Counted from the first letter of the stretch, positions 7,941 through 18,036 are shown. The stretch is 64,000 nucleotides of DNA from Alsobacter metallidurans (GCF_014636935.1 NZ_BMES01000002.1:723411-787410); one strand, 5' to 3'. Made by a program: numbers and translations. Notes: generated by a model not told the origin, from the sequence alone.

Positions 7941-9530
7941 TTACGGCTTGATCGAGATGAACCGCGACAGGTGCCGGTCGAGCACGTTGGGCTCGTAGCC
8001 GACCACCTTCTCGGAGATCAGGTTCTTGGAGCTGTAGTAGAGCAGTGGGATGTAGGGCTGGTCGCGCACGAAGATCGCCTCGGCGTCCTTCAGGATCTTG
8101 CCGCGAGCCGCGAGGTCCTTTTCGGAGGCGGCCTTCTTCATCAACGCGTCGTATTCGGCGTTGGAATAAGTCGCGTAGTTCAGGCCCTTGTTGTCGCTCT
8201 CGGCCAGGAACAGGAAGTTCTGCGGGTCAGAATAATCCGCGATCCAGCCCGCGCGGGCCACGTCGAAGTCCCCCTTGTCGCGCAGCAGCGCGTAGTGGGT
8301 CTTCAGGTCCGTGTTGACCAGCTTTACGTCGATGTTGAACGGCTTCCACATGTTGGCCAGCGCAACCGACGTGTTCTTGTGGTTCTCGGAGGTGTTGTAG
8401 CGGATCTCGACTGTCATGGTCTTGCCGCCGGGGCCGAAGCCCGCCGCCTTCAGCAACTCCTTCGCCTTGTCCTCGCGCTCGATGGGGGACATGTCCTTCC
8501 ACGACGCGTAGGCGGGCTCGGCGTAGTTGCCGATGCCGGGCGGCACGAACGAATAGGCCGGGATCATCGTCCCGCCCCAGATGTCCTCGGCCAGAAATTC
8601 GCGGTCGATCACCATCGACAGCGCCTCTCGCACGCGGGCGTCGTTGAACGGCGCCTTGCGGGTGTTGAACACGAAGTAGTAGGTGCCGAGATAGGGCGCG
8701 AGCTTGAACTTCGTCTTCAGGTTGTCCCGGATGAACTTGATCTGATCGGTCGGCACGTCGTTGTAGCTGTCGAGCTCGCCGGCCTGGAAGCGCCGCAGCG
8801 CGGCCGAGCGGTCCTCGATGCCGATCACGTTCACGGTGTCAATCTTGGTCGCCGCCGCCTCGCGGTAGTTCGGATTTTTCGCCAGCACGATCTTGTCGTT
8901 GGGCGAGAAGCTCTTCAGCGTGTAGGCGCCGTTCGACACCCAGTTCTCCGGCTTCACGAAGTCCTTGCCGAACTTCTGCACGGAGGCCGGGTGCACCGGA
9001 AAGCCGGTCTGGTGCGCGAGCTGGGCGATGAAGTAAGGCGCCGGCGTCTCCAGCGCGATCTCGAGCGTCTTGTCGTCGACAGCCTTGACGCCGAGCTCCT
9101 CGACCTTTGCCTGGCCCTTATTGACCTTCTCGCCGTTCTTTATGGTGTAGAGAATGTTGGCGTATTTCGCGCCCGTCTCGGGGTTCATCAGGCGGCGAAA
9201 CGAGAATACGAAGTCGCCCGCCGTCACCGGGTCGCCGTTCGACCATTTTGCGTTGGCGCGCAGCTTGAAGAGATAAGCCGTGCCGTCGTCATTCACGGTC
9301 CAGGATTCTGCGACGCCCGGCACCACATTAGCCTTGGCGTCATAAGTCACCAGCCCCTCGTAGAGATCGAGCAGCAGGTCACTTTCCACCACCGTGGAGG
9401 TTTTCTGCGGGTCGAGCGTCTCGGGCTCGCCCTGGCTGCCACGGTTGTAGACCGATTGGGCGGATGCGGCCGACAGGCCGAGGCCGAGTGCGACCGTCAA
9501 CGCGACGGTGCGGATCGGGAAATGATACAT
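7941..9530 (-). CDS. oppA: Oligopeptide ABC transporter substrate-binding protein
   Basis: 529 aa from an ATG at 9530 preceded by GAGGA; the open frame continues 21 codons upstream without a signal sequence. Residues 1-24 are a Sec signal peptide ending ASAQ, and the mature protein is a family 5 extracellular solute-binding protein (SBP_bac_5). Typical stretches are EPETLDPQK near the N-terminus, YEGLVTYD, FSFRRLMNPETGAKYA, and the hinge/peptide-binding region DFDVARAGWIADYSDPQNF. The similarity to OppA/MppA-type binding proteins suggests peptide cargo; the exact ligand cannot be told from sequence. It is first in the operon with oppB, oppC and the fused ATPase. Confidence 0.9.
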   Translation of the reverse strand: MYHFPIRTVALTVALGLGLSAASAQSVYNRGSQGEPETLDPQKTSTVVESDLLLDLYEGLVTYDAKANVVPGVAESWTVNDDGTAYLFKLRANAKWSNGDPVTAGDFVFSFRRLMNPETGAKYANILYTIKNGEKVNKGQAKVEELGVKAVDDKTLEIALETPAPYFIAQLAHQTGFPVHPASVQKFGKDFVKPENWVSNGAYTLKSFSPNDKIVLAKNPNYREAAATKIDTVNVIGIEDRSAALRRFQAGELDSYNDVPTDQIKFIRDNLKTKFKLAPYLGTYYFVFNTRKAPFNDARVREALSMVIDREFLAEDIWGGTMIPAYSFVPPGIGNYAEPAYASWKDMSPIEREDKAKELLKAAGFGPGGKTMTVEIRYNTSENHKNTSVALANMWKPFNIDVKLVNTDLKTHYALLRDKGDFDVARAGWIADYSDPQNFLFLAESDNKGLNYATYSNAEYDALMKKAASEKDLAARGKILKDAEAIFVRDQPYIPLLYYSSKNLISEKVVGYEPNVLDRHLSRFISIKP

Positions 9531-9706
9531 TGGGCGTCCTCGCCGAAATGTGTTGCTGGCGTGGACGGTGCGACAGAACGCAAGGCGTTGCAACCGTTGT
9601 GGGCTGATGGTCCCAAGGCAAGTGCAGCTTGCGCCGCGGCCGCTTGCTACAAGGAATCCGAACCGTCGTCAGTTGACGCGGACCGGCGGCGCCGCCCTCA
9701 CCCCAG

Positions 9707-9731
9707 CCCTCTCCCTGTTTCAGGGAGAGGG
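9707..9731. terminator. Hairpin downstream of valS
   Basis: An 11-bp perfect inverted repeat (CCCTCTCCCTG / CAGGGAGAGGG, loop TTT) lies 30 bp beyond the stop of valS on the minus strand. There is no strong U-tract, so it may be a transcript-stabilising or Rho-assisted 3' end, or simply a copy of the CCCTCTCCC-type dispersed repeat. Confidence 0.4.
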
Positions 9732-9760
9732 GGCGCGTTGCGGCGGCTCGAAGTAGAAGG

Positions 9761-12700
9761 TCAGTCCTTCTTCAGCCGCTCCAGCGCCTCGGCCATCTTG
9801 GCGATGCGGGCTTCAGCGTCCTCGCGGCGTTCGCGCTGTTCGTCGACCACCTCTTCGGGCGCGCGGGCGAGGAAGTCGGCGTTGCCGAGCTTGGCGTCGA
9901 TCTTGGCCACCTCGCCCTTGAGCTTGGTGATCTCCTTGGAAAGCCGCAGCGTCTCGGCCGCGATGTCCACGATGCCGGCCAGCGGCAGCGCCGCGACTTC
10001 GCCGTGCACCACAAGTTGCACCGACTCGCCCGGCGCGACATCCGCAAACGAGATATCCGAAAGCCTCGCCAAGCGCTTCAGCATCTCGGCCCAACGCTCG
10101 GCGCGGACTCGCGTTTCGGCGCCGGCGTCGACCAGCACGAGCGGGATCTGCGCCGCGCCCGGCACGTTCACTTCCTGCCGGGCCGAGCGGATCTCGTCGA
10201 TCAGCGCCACCACCCAGCCGATCTCGGCCTGCGCGTCGGGCGCCTCGATCCCGGCGTCGGCCGGCCAGGGCGCCAGCGCCAGGATGCTCTCGCGGGTCGG
10301 CCCCTCCTGCCCCTTGATCGCCCACAGCTCCTCGGTGAGGAACGGCATGAACGGGTGCAAGAGCCGCGCGATGGCGTCGAGCACATAGGCCACGCTGGCG
10401 CGCGTCTCGGCCTTCTCGGCCGCGTTCTCGCCGGTGAATACGGGCTTTGCGAGTTCGAGATACCAGTCGCAGAACACGTTCCAGACGAAACGATAGGCCG
10501 CGTTGGCGGCGTCATTGAATCGGTAGGCCTCGATCGCGGCCGTCACATCGCCAACGGCGCGATTGAGTTCGGCCAGCGCCCAGCGATTCAGCGGCAGGGT
10601 CGTTGCGGCAGGGTCGAAACCCGCCACGCGCGCGCACTCGTTCATCTCGGCAAAGCGCGCCGCGTTCCACAGCTTGGTCGCGAAGTTACGGTAGCCCTCG
10701 ACGCGCTGACGCGACAGCTTGATGTCCCGCCCCTGCGCCGCCATGGCGGCCAGCGTAAAGCGCAGCGCATCCGCGCCGTAGCTGTCCACCAGCTCCAGCG
10801 GATCGATGACGTTGCCCTTGGACTTCGACATCTTCGCCCCCTTCTCGTCGCGGACGAGGGCGTGGATGTAAACGGTGTGGAACGGGATCTCCTCCATGAA
10901 GTGGAGGCCCATCATCATCATCCGGGCGACCCAGAAGAAGATGATGTCGAAGCCCGTCACCAGCACGTCGGTGGGATAGTGCCGCGCCAGCTCGGGCGTC
11001 TGGTCCGGCCAGCCGAGGGTGGAGAAGGGCCAGAGCGCTGACGAGAACCAGGTGTCGAGCACGTCCTCGTCGCGCCAAATCGCGACCACATCATCGGTTG
11101 GATGCTCCCTCATATGGAGCATAGCCTCCCGTTGATCAGCCACAACGACAACCGGTTTGCCGTAATAACGGCTAGCTTCGCCGATTGCTTCTGCTTCGGA
11201 AACGCCAACGAACTCGTTTGTACGCGCGTCGCTGTCGGCAGAGAAACTAACGTTCAGAACCAACTCGTTGTTTGGTTTGCGCGATGGGCCGTACCAAACA
11301 GGGATCTGGTGGCCCCACCAGAGTTGGCGCGAGACGCACCAGGGCTCGATGTTCTCCAGCCACTGGAAGTAAGTCTTCTCCCAATTCTCGGGCACGAACT
11401 TGGTGCGTCCGTCGCGCACGGCCGCCATTGCCGGCTGCGCCAAGGTCTTGGCGTCGACATACCACTGGTCCGTCAGCCAGGGCTCGATCACCACGTTGGA
11501 GCGGTCGCCATGCGGCACCGTGTGGCCGGTCGGCTCGATCTTGGCGAGCAGGTCCTTCCCGGCCATCAGCGCGACAATGCGCTTGCGCGCCTCGAAGCGG
11601 TCGACGCCCTGGAGCGCCAGCACGCCCGCCTCCGGCGCAGCGCCAGCCAGGAACGCCGCGTTTCCGGCGAGAAGCATGGCGGCTTCGGCGTCCAGCACGT
11701 TGATGACGGGCAGTCCGTGGCGCTTGCCCACCTCGAAGTCGTTGAAGTCGTGCGCCGGGGTGATCTTCACCGCGCCGGTGCCCTTCTCGGGGTCGGCGTA
11801 GTCGTCCGCCACGATCGGGATCACGCGCCCGACCAGCGGCAGCACGACGTTGCGGCCGATCAGCTGCTTCAGCGTCTCGTTCTCGGGATGCACCGCGATG
11901 GCGGTGTCGCCCAGCATGGTCTCGGGCCGCGTCGTCGCGATGCGGATGAACGTGCCGGCGTCGGCAGGATCATACGCCGCGCCCTCGAGCGGGTAGTCGA
12001 AGTAGAACAGGTGGCCGCTGGCGTCGCGGTCCAGCAACTTGCCCAGCGCGGCGAGATCCAGCGGCTTTGGCTCCTCGGCGTCGGCCGGCGGCCGCTCCCA
12101 CTTGAAGCTGCCTTTCTTTTCGACCTGCACGACCTCGAGGTCCGAGATCGCGGTCTGAAACTTGGGGTCCCAGTTCACGAGGCGCTTGTCGCGGTAGATC
12201 AGCCCCTGCTTGTGCAGGGCCACGAACACCTTCAGCACGGCGCGGGACAGCCCCTCGTCCATCGTGAAACGCTCGCGCGACCAATCGCAGGACGCGCCGA
12301 GACGCTTCAGCTGGTTGACGATGACGCCGCCCGACTCGGCCTTCCACTCCCAGATGCGCTTCACGAAGGCCTCGCGACCCATTTCGCGGCGGCCCGGGAG
12401 CTGCTTCTCCATGAGCTGGCGCTCCACCACCATCTGGGTGGCGATGCCCGCATGGTCGGTGCCCGGCTGCCAGAGCACATCCTTGCCGCGCATGCGCTCG
12501 AAGCGGCACAGGATGTCCTGCAGCGTGTTGTTGAGCGCGTGCCCCATGTGGAGTGAGCCGGTGACGTTCGGCGGCGGAATCACGATGGTGTAGGGCTGCG
12601 CCCCGGCCCGCTCCGGCCGGCCGGCCTTGAAGGCCCCTTCCCGCTCCCAAAGATCGGCGATGCGCTTCTCGACGGAAGCGGGTTCGAACGTCTTGTCCAT
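9761..12700 (-). CDS. valS: Valyl-tRNA synthetase
   Basis: 979 aa class I aminoacyl-tRNA synthetase that charges tRNA-Val. The HIGH-type motif is HMGH at 51-54 and KMSKS is at 623-627, with the CP1 editing domain between. The catalytic fold, the [11 protein letters not shown] and [21 protein letters not shown] blocks, an anticodon-binding domain and the C-terminal coiled coil (about 905-975) are all present. Residues about 470-533 form an unusual extension between these two catalytic blocks; its DNA (about 11101-11280) is markedly poorer in G+C (about 53% by hand count) than the surrounding gene. It is single in its transcription unit and upstream of popZ in the chromosome order seen in many alphaproteobacteria. 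Confidence 0.97.
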   Translation of the reverse strand: MDKTFEPASVEKRIADLWEREGAFKAGRPERAGAQPYTIVIPPPNVTGSLHMGHALNNTLQDILCRFERMRGKDVLWQPGTDHAGIATQMVVERQLMEKQLPGRREMGREAFVKRIWEWKAESGGVIVNQLKRLGASCDWSRERFTMDEGLSRAVLKVFVALHKQGLIYRDKRLVNWDPKFQTAISDLEVVQVEKKGSFKWERPPADAEEPKPLDLAALGKLLDRDASGHLFYFDYPLEGAAYDPADAGTFIRIATTRPETMLGDTAIAVHPENETLKQLIGRNVVLPLVGRVIPIVADDYADPEKGTGAVKITPAHDFNDFEVGKRHGLPVINVLDAEAAMLLAGNAAFLAGAAPEAGVLALQGVDRFEARKRIVALMAGKDLLAKIEPTGHTVPHGDRSNVVIEPWLTDQWYVDAKTLAQPAMAAVRDGRTKFVPENWEKTYFQWLENIEPWCVSRQLWWGHQIPVWYGPSRKPNNELVLNVSFSADSDARTNEFVGVSEAEAIGEASRYYGKPVVVVADQREAMLHMREHPTDDVVAIWRDEDVLDTWFSSALWPFSTLGWPDQTPELARHYPTDVLVTGFDIIFFWVARMMMMGLHFMEEIPFHTVYIHALVRDEKGAKMSKSKGNVIDPLELVDSYGADALRFTLAAMAAQGRDIKLSRQRVEGYRNFATKLWNAARFAEMNECARVAGFDPAATTLPLNRWALAELNRAVGDVTAAIEAYRFNDAANAAYRFVWNVFCDWYLELAKPVFTGENAAEKAETRASVAYVLDAIARLLHPFMPFLTEELWAIKGQEGPTRESILALAPWPADAGIEAPDAQAEIGWVVALIDEIRSARQEVNVPGAAQIPLVLVDAGAETRVRAERWAEMLKRLARLSDISFADVAPGESVQLVVHGEVAALPLAGIVDIAAETLRLSKEITKLKGEVAKIDAKLGNADFLARAPEEVVDEQRERREDAEARIAKMAEALERLKKD

Positions 12701-12844
12701 CGTGAGTCCTTCGGCCGGGCTCCTCGCCCGCGCTGGGCGCTAGAAAACCGAGCGCACCGCCTTAGTCAACGGCGCAGTGCCCAATCTGGCCCGCGGCCCC
12801 GCTTCGCGAGCGTCAAGGCTTGCTCTGCTCGCAATCGTCGCAGA

Positions 12845-12868
12845 ACCGCGAGCGCGAAGGCTCGCGGT
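12845..12868 (-). terminator. Possible transcription terminator hairpin after popZ
   Basis: A 9-bp perfect inverted repeat (ACCGCGAGC / GCTCGCGGT, loop GCGAAG) starts 27 bp beyond the popZ stop codon. The U-tract on the minus strand is weak (TTCTGCG), so intrinsic termination is only possible, not certain. Confidence 0.35.
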
Positions 12869-12894
12869 CGAAAACGCTTCCCAGGTATGGGCGT

Positions 12895-13467
12895 TCAGCG
12901 ACCGCCGCGCGCCACGCGCTCGATCTCGGCCTTGACCAGCCGTTCCACCATCACGGGCAGGTTGTCGTCGAGCCAAGCCTTGAGCATCGGCCGCATCATG
13001 TCCTTCACCAGGTCCTCCAGTGTGCGCGCCTGGCTGGTGAGGATCGCGGAAGACAGCATGTTGAACGTGGACGCCACGTTGGCGTTCGCCATCGGCGACA
13101 GCAGCGCTTCGTCCGAAACAGGCGGCGGGGGCGGAGGCGGCGGCGGCGGAGCCGGCTCGGGAGCGACGGCCTGCGGCGGCTCGGGGGGCGGAGGCGCCGG
13201 CTCGGGCTTCTTGGGAAGCACGAGCAGCGGCTCCTCAGGCTCTTCCTTGAACGCGATGTCGTCGTCGTCTGCCTCATCCCAGGCCGAGGGCGCTACGGTC
13301 GCGAGATCGAGAATGTCGTCTTCTTCCTCGGCGAGCTGCGGCTCTGGCGCGGCTGCGGCGACAGGTTCGGGAGCAGGCTGCTCCTTCTGATCATCCGCGA
13401 TGATGCGACGGATGGAGGCGAGGATCTCCTCCATCGAAGGTTCGTTAGCCTTCAGGCTCGCACTCAT
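12895..13467 (-). CDS. popZ: Polar organising protein PopZ (DUF2497 family)
   Basis: 190 aa. The N-terminal helix with EPSMEEILASIRRIIADD (residues 9-26) is the partner-binding region of PopZ. It is followed by a long acidic and proline-rich linker (about 30-125, including a run of ten prolines). The C-terminal oligomerisation module ends with LEDLVKDMMRPMLKAWLDD and ERLVKAEIERVARGGR. In Caulobacter, PopZ forms a polar microdomain that anchors ParB/centromeres and cell-cycle signalling proteins; the same role is inferred here. It lies between tolC and valS, a common alphaproteobacterial arrangement. The linker length is within family variation. Confidence 0.9.
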   Translation of the reverse strand: MSASLKANEPSMEEILASIRRIIADDQKEQPAPEPVAAAAPEPQLAEEEDDILDLATVAPSAWDEADDDDIAFKEEPEEPLLVLPKKPEPAPPPPEPPQAVAPEPAPPPPPPPPPPVSDEALLSPMANANVASTFNMLSSAILTSQARTLEDLVKDMMRPMLKAWLDDNLPVMVERLVKAEIERVARGGR

Positions 13468-13602
13468 CGCGCCCGCCGCTCCACTACAGCCACAAGCGGC
13501 GCCGAATCAGATGATTGCCTGCGCCGAATCTCTCCAGAGGAGTATCGCCCGGGCTTGCCGCCATGCAAGCAGCGTGGCGGCGCTATCCAGAGGCTTCGGC
13601 GC

Positions 13603-14991
13603 TCAGCGGCCGTCCGGATTGCGCAGCCCGATCCACTTGTCGCGCACCTGCTCGTAATGGACGGTGGGCTTGTACTCCTGCGTGGCGAGCCGCAAGCGGG
13701 TGGACGACAGGCGCCCCAGCGCGCTCTGCAGGTTGTACGACGCCACCACGCGGTCACGCTGCGCCGTGATGAGGTTCACACGGGCGCTCAGGAGTTCCTG
13801 CTGGGCGTTCAGCACGTCGAGTGTCGTGCGCTGGCCGACCTTGGCCTCCTCGCGCACGCCGTTCAGCGCCACTTCGGCAGCCTGGATCTGCGCTTGCGAG
13901 GAATTGATGCGCTCCTTGGTGGCCTCGAGATTGGCCCAGGACGACACCACAGCCTGCCGCACGCTGTCGCGCGCCTGGTCGGCCTCGATCCGGCGCTGGC
14001 CCAGGGTTTCCTTGGCCTGCCTGACGCGGGAATACACTTCGCCGCCTTCATACAGCGGCACTGAGAGCGTGCCGGCCACCGAGGCGGTGTTCAGCTCGTT
14101 GTTGGGCGACTGATAGTCCCAGCGATGCGAAACGGTGCCCTGCAGGGTGAGGCTGGGGGCAAGCTCGCCCTCCGTCACCTTCACGAGCAGCGCGGCGGCG
14201 TCCACCCCATGCAGAGCGGCCAGCACGGCCGGATGACCGCCAAGGCCCAGCGCCACGGCCTCGTCGAGCGAGCGCGGCAGGTTGGCTTCCATCGGCTTGG
14301 CGGGGGCGAGCTGGCGCGCGTCGACGCCGATCACCTGACGAAAACGCGCCAGAGACGCCTTGAGGGCGCCGGCGGCCGTAGACGAGTCGGAGCGGGACGC
14401 CGCGAGGCGCGCCTCGGCCTGCGCCACGTCCGTGCGGGTCACTTCGCCGACGTTGAAGCGGTCGCGGGTCTGCCGCAGCTGCTCCTCGAGAACGTCGATG
14501 TTGTTGTTGCGCAGGTTCAGGATCGCGGTGTCGCGCAGCACGTCCATGTAGGCCGTAGCGGCGTCGAGCAGGACGCTTTGCTCGGTGGAGCGCAGTTGCT
14601 CGCGGGCGGCCAGAACGCCAGCGTCGGCGCGGCGTACGTTGTTGCCGGTGCGGCCGCCGTTGAACACGGTCTGGTTCACCTGCACGCCGATGCCGCGCGG
14701 AAAGGATTTCGAGTTGCTGGTGGCGCCCTGGGCGAGCACGTCCTGGACGGTGTAGCCGGCGTCCGCCGAGGCCGCGATCTTCGGGCGGTAACCCGACAGC
14801 GCCTGGTTCACGTTTTCATCGACCGCGCGCACGCTGGCGCGCTGGGCATTGAGCTGAGGGTTCGCCGCGTAGGCCCGAGCCAGGGCGCTCTCCATCGTCT
14901 CGGAACTCGCGCTCCCGATCGGGAGAAGCCAAGCGGCAACAGCGCCAGTCAGCAAGACTTTGCGCAGGTTCTGCTTTGCACCGTTGGACAA
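13603..14991 (-). CDS. tolC: TolC-family outer-membrane channel protein
   Basis: 462 aa with a TTG start at 14991; no ATG or GTG gives an N-terminus containing the signal peptide (hydrophobic VLLTGAVAAWLLPIGSASSE, about residues 12-31). The mature protein shows the two tandem OEP repeats of TolC: coiled-coil helices with ALARAYAANPQLNAQRASVRAVDE in the first half and YEGGEVYSRVRQAKETLGQR / GVREEAKVGQRTTLDVLNAQQELLSA in the second. It would be the trimeric exit duct for type I secretion or tripartite efflux. No inner-membrane partner is encoded nearby, as is usual for housekeeping tolC. It ends 135 bp upstream of popZ, and the PIMT-family gene lies upstream in the same direction. Confidence 0.92.
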   Translation of the reverse strand: MSNGAKQNLRKVLLTGAVAAWLLPIGSASSETMESALARAYAANPQLNAQRASVRAVDENVNQALSGYRPKIAASADAGYTVQDVLAQGATSNSKSFPRGIGVQVNQTVFNGGRTGNNVRRADAGVLAAREQLRSTEQSVLLDAATAYMDVLRDTAILNLRNNNIDVLEEQLRQTRDRFNVGEVTRTDVAQAEARLAASRSDSSTAAGALKASLARFRQVIGVDARQLAPAKPMEANLPRSLDEAVALGLGGHPAVLAALHGVDAAALLVKVTEGELAPSLTLQGTVSHRWDYQSPNNELNTASVAGTLSVPLYEGGEVYSRVRQAKETLGQRRIEADQARDSVRQAVVSSWANLEATKERINSSQAQIQAAEVALNGVREEAKVGQRTTLDVLNAQQELLSARVNLITAQRDRVVASYNLQSALGRLSSTRLRLATQEYKPTVHYEQVRDKWIGLRNPDGR

Positions 14992-15197
14992 TTCGCCACC
15001 CGCCTCAATGGGACCCTTCGCGGCCGCAACATGCGACCTTCGGATCCGTACGCAGCCTTAGCCACACCGAACGCTGCCTAGGCGACTCAAGAAGCCGTCG
15101 CAGGCACGGAGGAAGCTAACCCGCCAGTTCCGATACGAGAAGTTGCATCGGCCGATTTAGCCACGGTGCCGCAAAAAGGTTACAGTTCGATTGGCGC

Positions 15198-15860
15198 TCA
15201 GAAAACGAACGCCGGAGCCGTCCTGAACTCCTCCAGAGCCGGCGCGGCGGCGTCGAACACCGCCCGGCCGCCCACAGCGGAGCCGGACTTGCGGTACACC
15301 ATGGCCTTGGCTGAACGGCCCGTCCCGAAGACGCCGACGAGGCGCCCGCCTTCGCTCAGCTGCGCGAACAGCGCGCTAGGCTCCACCTCGAATGCGCCGT
15401 TCACCACGATGACGTCATAGGGAGCATGCTCGGCGTAGCCTTCACGGAGCGCGCCAGTGACGACCTCGACCGTGTCGACACCCAGGCCGCCGAGCAACTC
15501 GGACGCTTTCGCCGAGAGGCCGGCATCCGATTCGAGCGCGACCACCCGCCCCGCCAACCGCGCCAGCACGGCGCTGGAATAACCGACGCCGCAGCCCACA
15601 TCGAGCGCCACGTCGGTCGGCTTGATGTTGGCGGCCTGGAGCAGCCGGGCGAACACCATTGGGGTCAGCATCGCCCGCGAGGCGCCGTTGGCGCTCACCG
15701 TGAGCGATTGGTCCACATACGCGAAGCCGCGCTGGTCGGCCGACAGGAAGATCTCGCGGGGCGTCTCTTCCATGGCGGCCAGAACCGGCGCGGAGGTGAT
15801 GTCATACGTCCGCAGCTGGCAGTCGACCATCATGCGACGCTGCAAGGCGAAATCGGCCAT
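15198..15860 (-). CDS. Protein-L-isoaspartate O-methyltransferase family protein
   Basis: 220 aa from an ATG at 15860 with GGAG nine bases upstream; the frame is open further upstream but lacks family sequence. The Rossmann-like SAM-binding motif is VALDVGCGVGYSSAVLARL, preceded by the PIMT-type AMLTPMVFARLLQ segment in place of the usual QPYIVA block. Members of this divergent alphaproteobacterial branch are annotated as PIMT, but repair of isoaspartyl residues has not been shown for most of them, so the substrate is uncertain. It is the first gene upstream of tolC, with a 206-bp gap, matching the conserved order pcm-like / tolC / popZ / valS. Confidence 0.85.
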   Translation of the reverse strand: MADFALQRRMMVDCQLRTYDITSAPVLAAMEETPREIFLSADQRGFAYVDQSLTVSANGASRAMLTPMVFARLLQAANIKPTDVALDVGCGVGYSSAVLARLAGRVVALESDAGLSAKASELLGGLGVDTVEVVTGALREGYAEHAPYDVIVVNGAFEVEPSALFAQLSEGGRLVGVFGTGRSAKAMVYRKSGSAVGGRAVFDAAAPALEEFRTAPAFVF

Positions 15861-16109
15861 GGGGTCCATCTCCGGCGAAAAATGGCGCGGGCGCGCATGC
15901 GCCTGGATCGTGCGGCGTTTTCGTCCAGCGCGCGGCAAAACGCAAGCGCCGCCGCATGGGCGTGCTCCACCATGCCCCTGCTCTTTCGTTTGCGCCCCCG
16001 AAGGCTGCGCGACGGTGCATACGAGCCGACACGAAACCCGTTGCCGACGGGGCCGGAGTTCGCTATCAGGGCGCTGCTCACGCCGACGGCTTGCCCGCGG
16101 CGACACGAT

Positions 16110-16183
16110 GGCCTCGTGGCGGAGTGGTTACGCAGAGGACTGCAAATCCTTGCACCCCGGTTCGATTCCGGGCGAGGCCTCCA
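16110..16183 (+). tRNA. tRNA-Cys (GCA)
   Basis: A complete cloverleaf: acceptor stem GGCCTCG at 16110-16116 pairs with CGAGGCC at 16173-16179, discriminator U, encoded CCA at 16181-16183. The anticodon loop CTGCAAA places GCA at 16142-16144. The T-arm carries GGTTCGATTCC. The 250 bp upstream (15861-16109) show no gene. Confidence 0.96.
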
Positions 16184-16373
16184 AACTTTCTCCATCGCCG
16201 CGGAAGGGGTTGCGCCGAAACGCTCGCGTTTCGTTCGAACCTGTGCGCCGCGCCTTGCGGGTCCGCCGCCTCATTGCGGGCCAACGTCCAATTTCGCAGT
16301 TTTCTCGTCCGATCCGCCCCCGAGGGGGTTGCATGCCCGGGAGGGGTGATGTAATCCCCGCCCTGCCAACCGG

Positions 16374-16449
16374 TCCCCGATAGCTCAGTTGGTAGAGCAT
16401 TCGACTGTTAATCGAATTGTCGCAGGTTCGAGCCCTGCTCGGGGAGCCA
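16374..16449 (+). tRNA. tRNA-Asn (GTT)
   Basis: A complete cloverleaf: acceptor stem TCCCCGA at 16374-16380 pairs with TCGGGGA at 16439-16445, discriminator G, encoded CCA at 16447-16449. The D-arm is TAGCTCAGTTGGTAGAGCA, the anticodon loop CTGTTAA gives GTT at 16407-16409, and the T-arm has GGTTCGAGCCC. It lies 190 bp after tRNA-Cys. Confidence 0.97.
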
Positions 16450-16479
16450 CTTCTTTCTTTTGACCAACATCGTCCGCCG

Positions 16480-16503
16480 CCCGGCTCCCGCGCCGGGCGT
16501 TTT
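16480..16503 (+). terminator. Intrinsic terminator after tRNA-Asn
   Basis: A 6-bp GC stem CCCGGC / GCCGGG with loop TCCCGC is followed by CGTTTT, 30 bp beyond the tRNA. This is a plausible Rho-independent terminator separating the tRNA from the photolyase gene. Confidence 0.65.
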
Positions 16504-16572
16504 CGTGTGATCTGTGGGGTCGCGCCGCGTAGCCTCGCAGCGCCTGTTGGCGCTGAGGAGCGTTGGAGACGC

Positions 16573-18036
16573 ATGGCTTCCCCGGTTCTGGTCTGGTTTC
16601 GAGAAGATTTGCGGCTGGGCGACAATCCCGCGCTCGCCGCCGCCATTGCGACCGGCGCACCCCTGGTCCCGTTCTTTATCCTGGACGAACAGAGCGATGG
16701 CATGCGCCCCCTCGGCGGCGCTTCGCGCTGGTGGCTGCACCATTCGCTCGTCTCCCTGAGGGAGGATCTCCGCCAGCGTGGAGCTGATCTCCTCGTCCTG
16801 CGCGGCGCGGCGCGGATGATCGTGGAGCGCCTGGTCGGGGCGCTGTCTCCGCAAGCCGTCGTCTGGAATCGCCGCTACGAGGCGGCCGGGATCGCGATCG
16901 ATTCGGACGTGAAGTCGGACCTGAAAGCCGCGGGCGTGCACGCCGAGAGCCACAACGGAGCGCTGCTTTACGAGCCCTGGACGGTGAAATCCGGCGCCGG
17001 CAATCCCATGAAGGTGTTCACGCCTTTCTGGAAGGCCGCTCAGGCAACCGGAGCGCCGACCGCGCCGCTCCGCACGCCAACCGAGATCCCGGGCGCCTCT
17101 GTTGACGCGTCGGCGATAGGCGGGCTCGAAATCAGCGACCTCGCTCTCCTGCCGACTCACCCCGATTGGGCGGGCGGCCTGCGCGAGACTTGGACGCCTG
17201 GGGAAGCCGGAGCGCAGGCCCGGCTGCGATTTTTCGTGGCCGATGAACTCAAGGGCTACGGCGATGGCCGCAACCGGCCGGATCAGGCTCACACTTCGCG
17301 GTTGTCGCCCTTTCTCCGCTTCGGCGAGATCAGCCCGCGGCAAATCTGGGCCACGGCGACCAAGGCTGTCGAAACAGGTCGCTCGAAAGCGCCTGCGTCC
17401 GATCTCACGAAGTTGAAATCCGAACTGGGCTGGCGCGAGTTCGCCTACCACCTGCTTTTCCACAACCCTGATCTGGCGCGCACAAATTTTCAGCGGAAAT
17501 TCGACAGTTTCCCGTGGCGGAGCCACGCTGGCGAACTCGAAGCCTGGAAACGCGGGCGCACCGGCTACCCGGTGGTGGACGCCGGCATGCGCCAGCTTTG
17601 GCGCACGGGCTGGATGCACAACCGGGTGCGCATGATCACGGCCTCGTTTCTGATCAAGCATTTGCTGATCGACTGGCGAGAGGGCGAAGCGTGGTTCTGG
17701 GACACGCTGGTGGACGCCGACCCGGCCAACAACGCCGCCAGCTGGCAGTGGGTAGCGGGCTCCGGGGCCGATGCAGCGCCGTATTTCCGCATCTTCAATC
17801 CGATTCTCCAGGGCGAGCGGTTCGACCCTGATGGCGCCTATGTTCGCCGGTTCGTCCCAGAGCTCGCGAAAATGCCAGCGAGCCACATCCACGCGCCCTG
17901 GACCGCTCCGGCCGCCATGCTGGCTTCCGCTGGCATTCGCCTCGGCGAGACCTATCCAAGTCCCATCGTGCCCCACGACGAAGCGCGGGCGCGCGCCCTT
18001 GCGGCGCTGGCGTCGATCTCCGACGCCCATGCGTAA
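16573..18036 (+). CDS. phr: Deoxyribodipyrimidine photo-lyase
   Basis: 487 aa from an ATG at 16573 (GGAG just upstream); the frame is open upstream through the tRNA region but that part is not photolyase. The N-terminal antenna-binding domain begins PVLVWFREDLRLGDNPAL, the class I CPD photolyase/cryptochrome signature. The C-terminal FAD-binding domain includes TSRLSPFLRFGEISPRQIW, GRTGYPVVDAGMRQLW, NRVRMITASFLIKHLLIDW and DADPANNAASWQWVAGSG. The enzyme splits UV-induced pyrimidine dimers using blue light. Its position directly before the flavoprotein/DUF1365/Cfa-like genes matches the grouping of photolyase with RpoE/ChrR-controlled singlet-oxygen defence genes in Rhodobacter. Confidence 0.95.
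   Translation: MASPVLVWFREDLRLGDNPALAAAIATGAPLVPFFILDEQSDGMRPLGGASRWWLHHSLVSLREDLRQRGADLLVLRGAARMIVERLVGALSPQAVVWNRRYEAAGIAIDSDVKSDLKAAGVHAESHNGALLYEPWTVKSGAGNPMKVFTPFWKAAQATGAPTAPLRTPTEIPGASVDASAIGGLEISDLALLPTHPDWAGGLRETWTPGEAGAQARLRFFVADELKGYGDGRNRPDQAHTSRLSPFLRFGEISPRQIWATATKAVETGRSKAPASDLTKLKSELGWREFAYHLLFHNPDLARTNFQRKFDSFPWRSHAGELEAWKRGRTGYPVVDAGMRQLWRTGWMHNRVRMITASFLIKHLLIDWREGEAWFWDTLVDADPANNAASWQWVAGSGADAAPYFRIFNPILQGERFDPDGAYVRRFVPELAKMPASHIHAPWTAPAAMLASAGIRLGETYPSPIVPHDEARARALAALASISDAHA

Noticed and set aside
7770..10388. An 872-codon plus-strand frame antisense to the peptide-binding protein and valS
   Set aside because: It is low-complexity Arg/His/Leu-rich sequence typical of antisense frames in GC-rich genes, lying opposite two clearly real genes.
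16374..16449. The two tRNA genes considered as an integration site for a mobile element
   Set aside because: No integrase and no repeated 3' end of either tRNA was seen in the window, and both flanks hold ordinary chromosomal genes.
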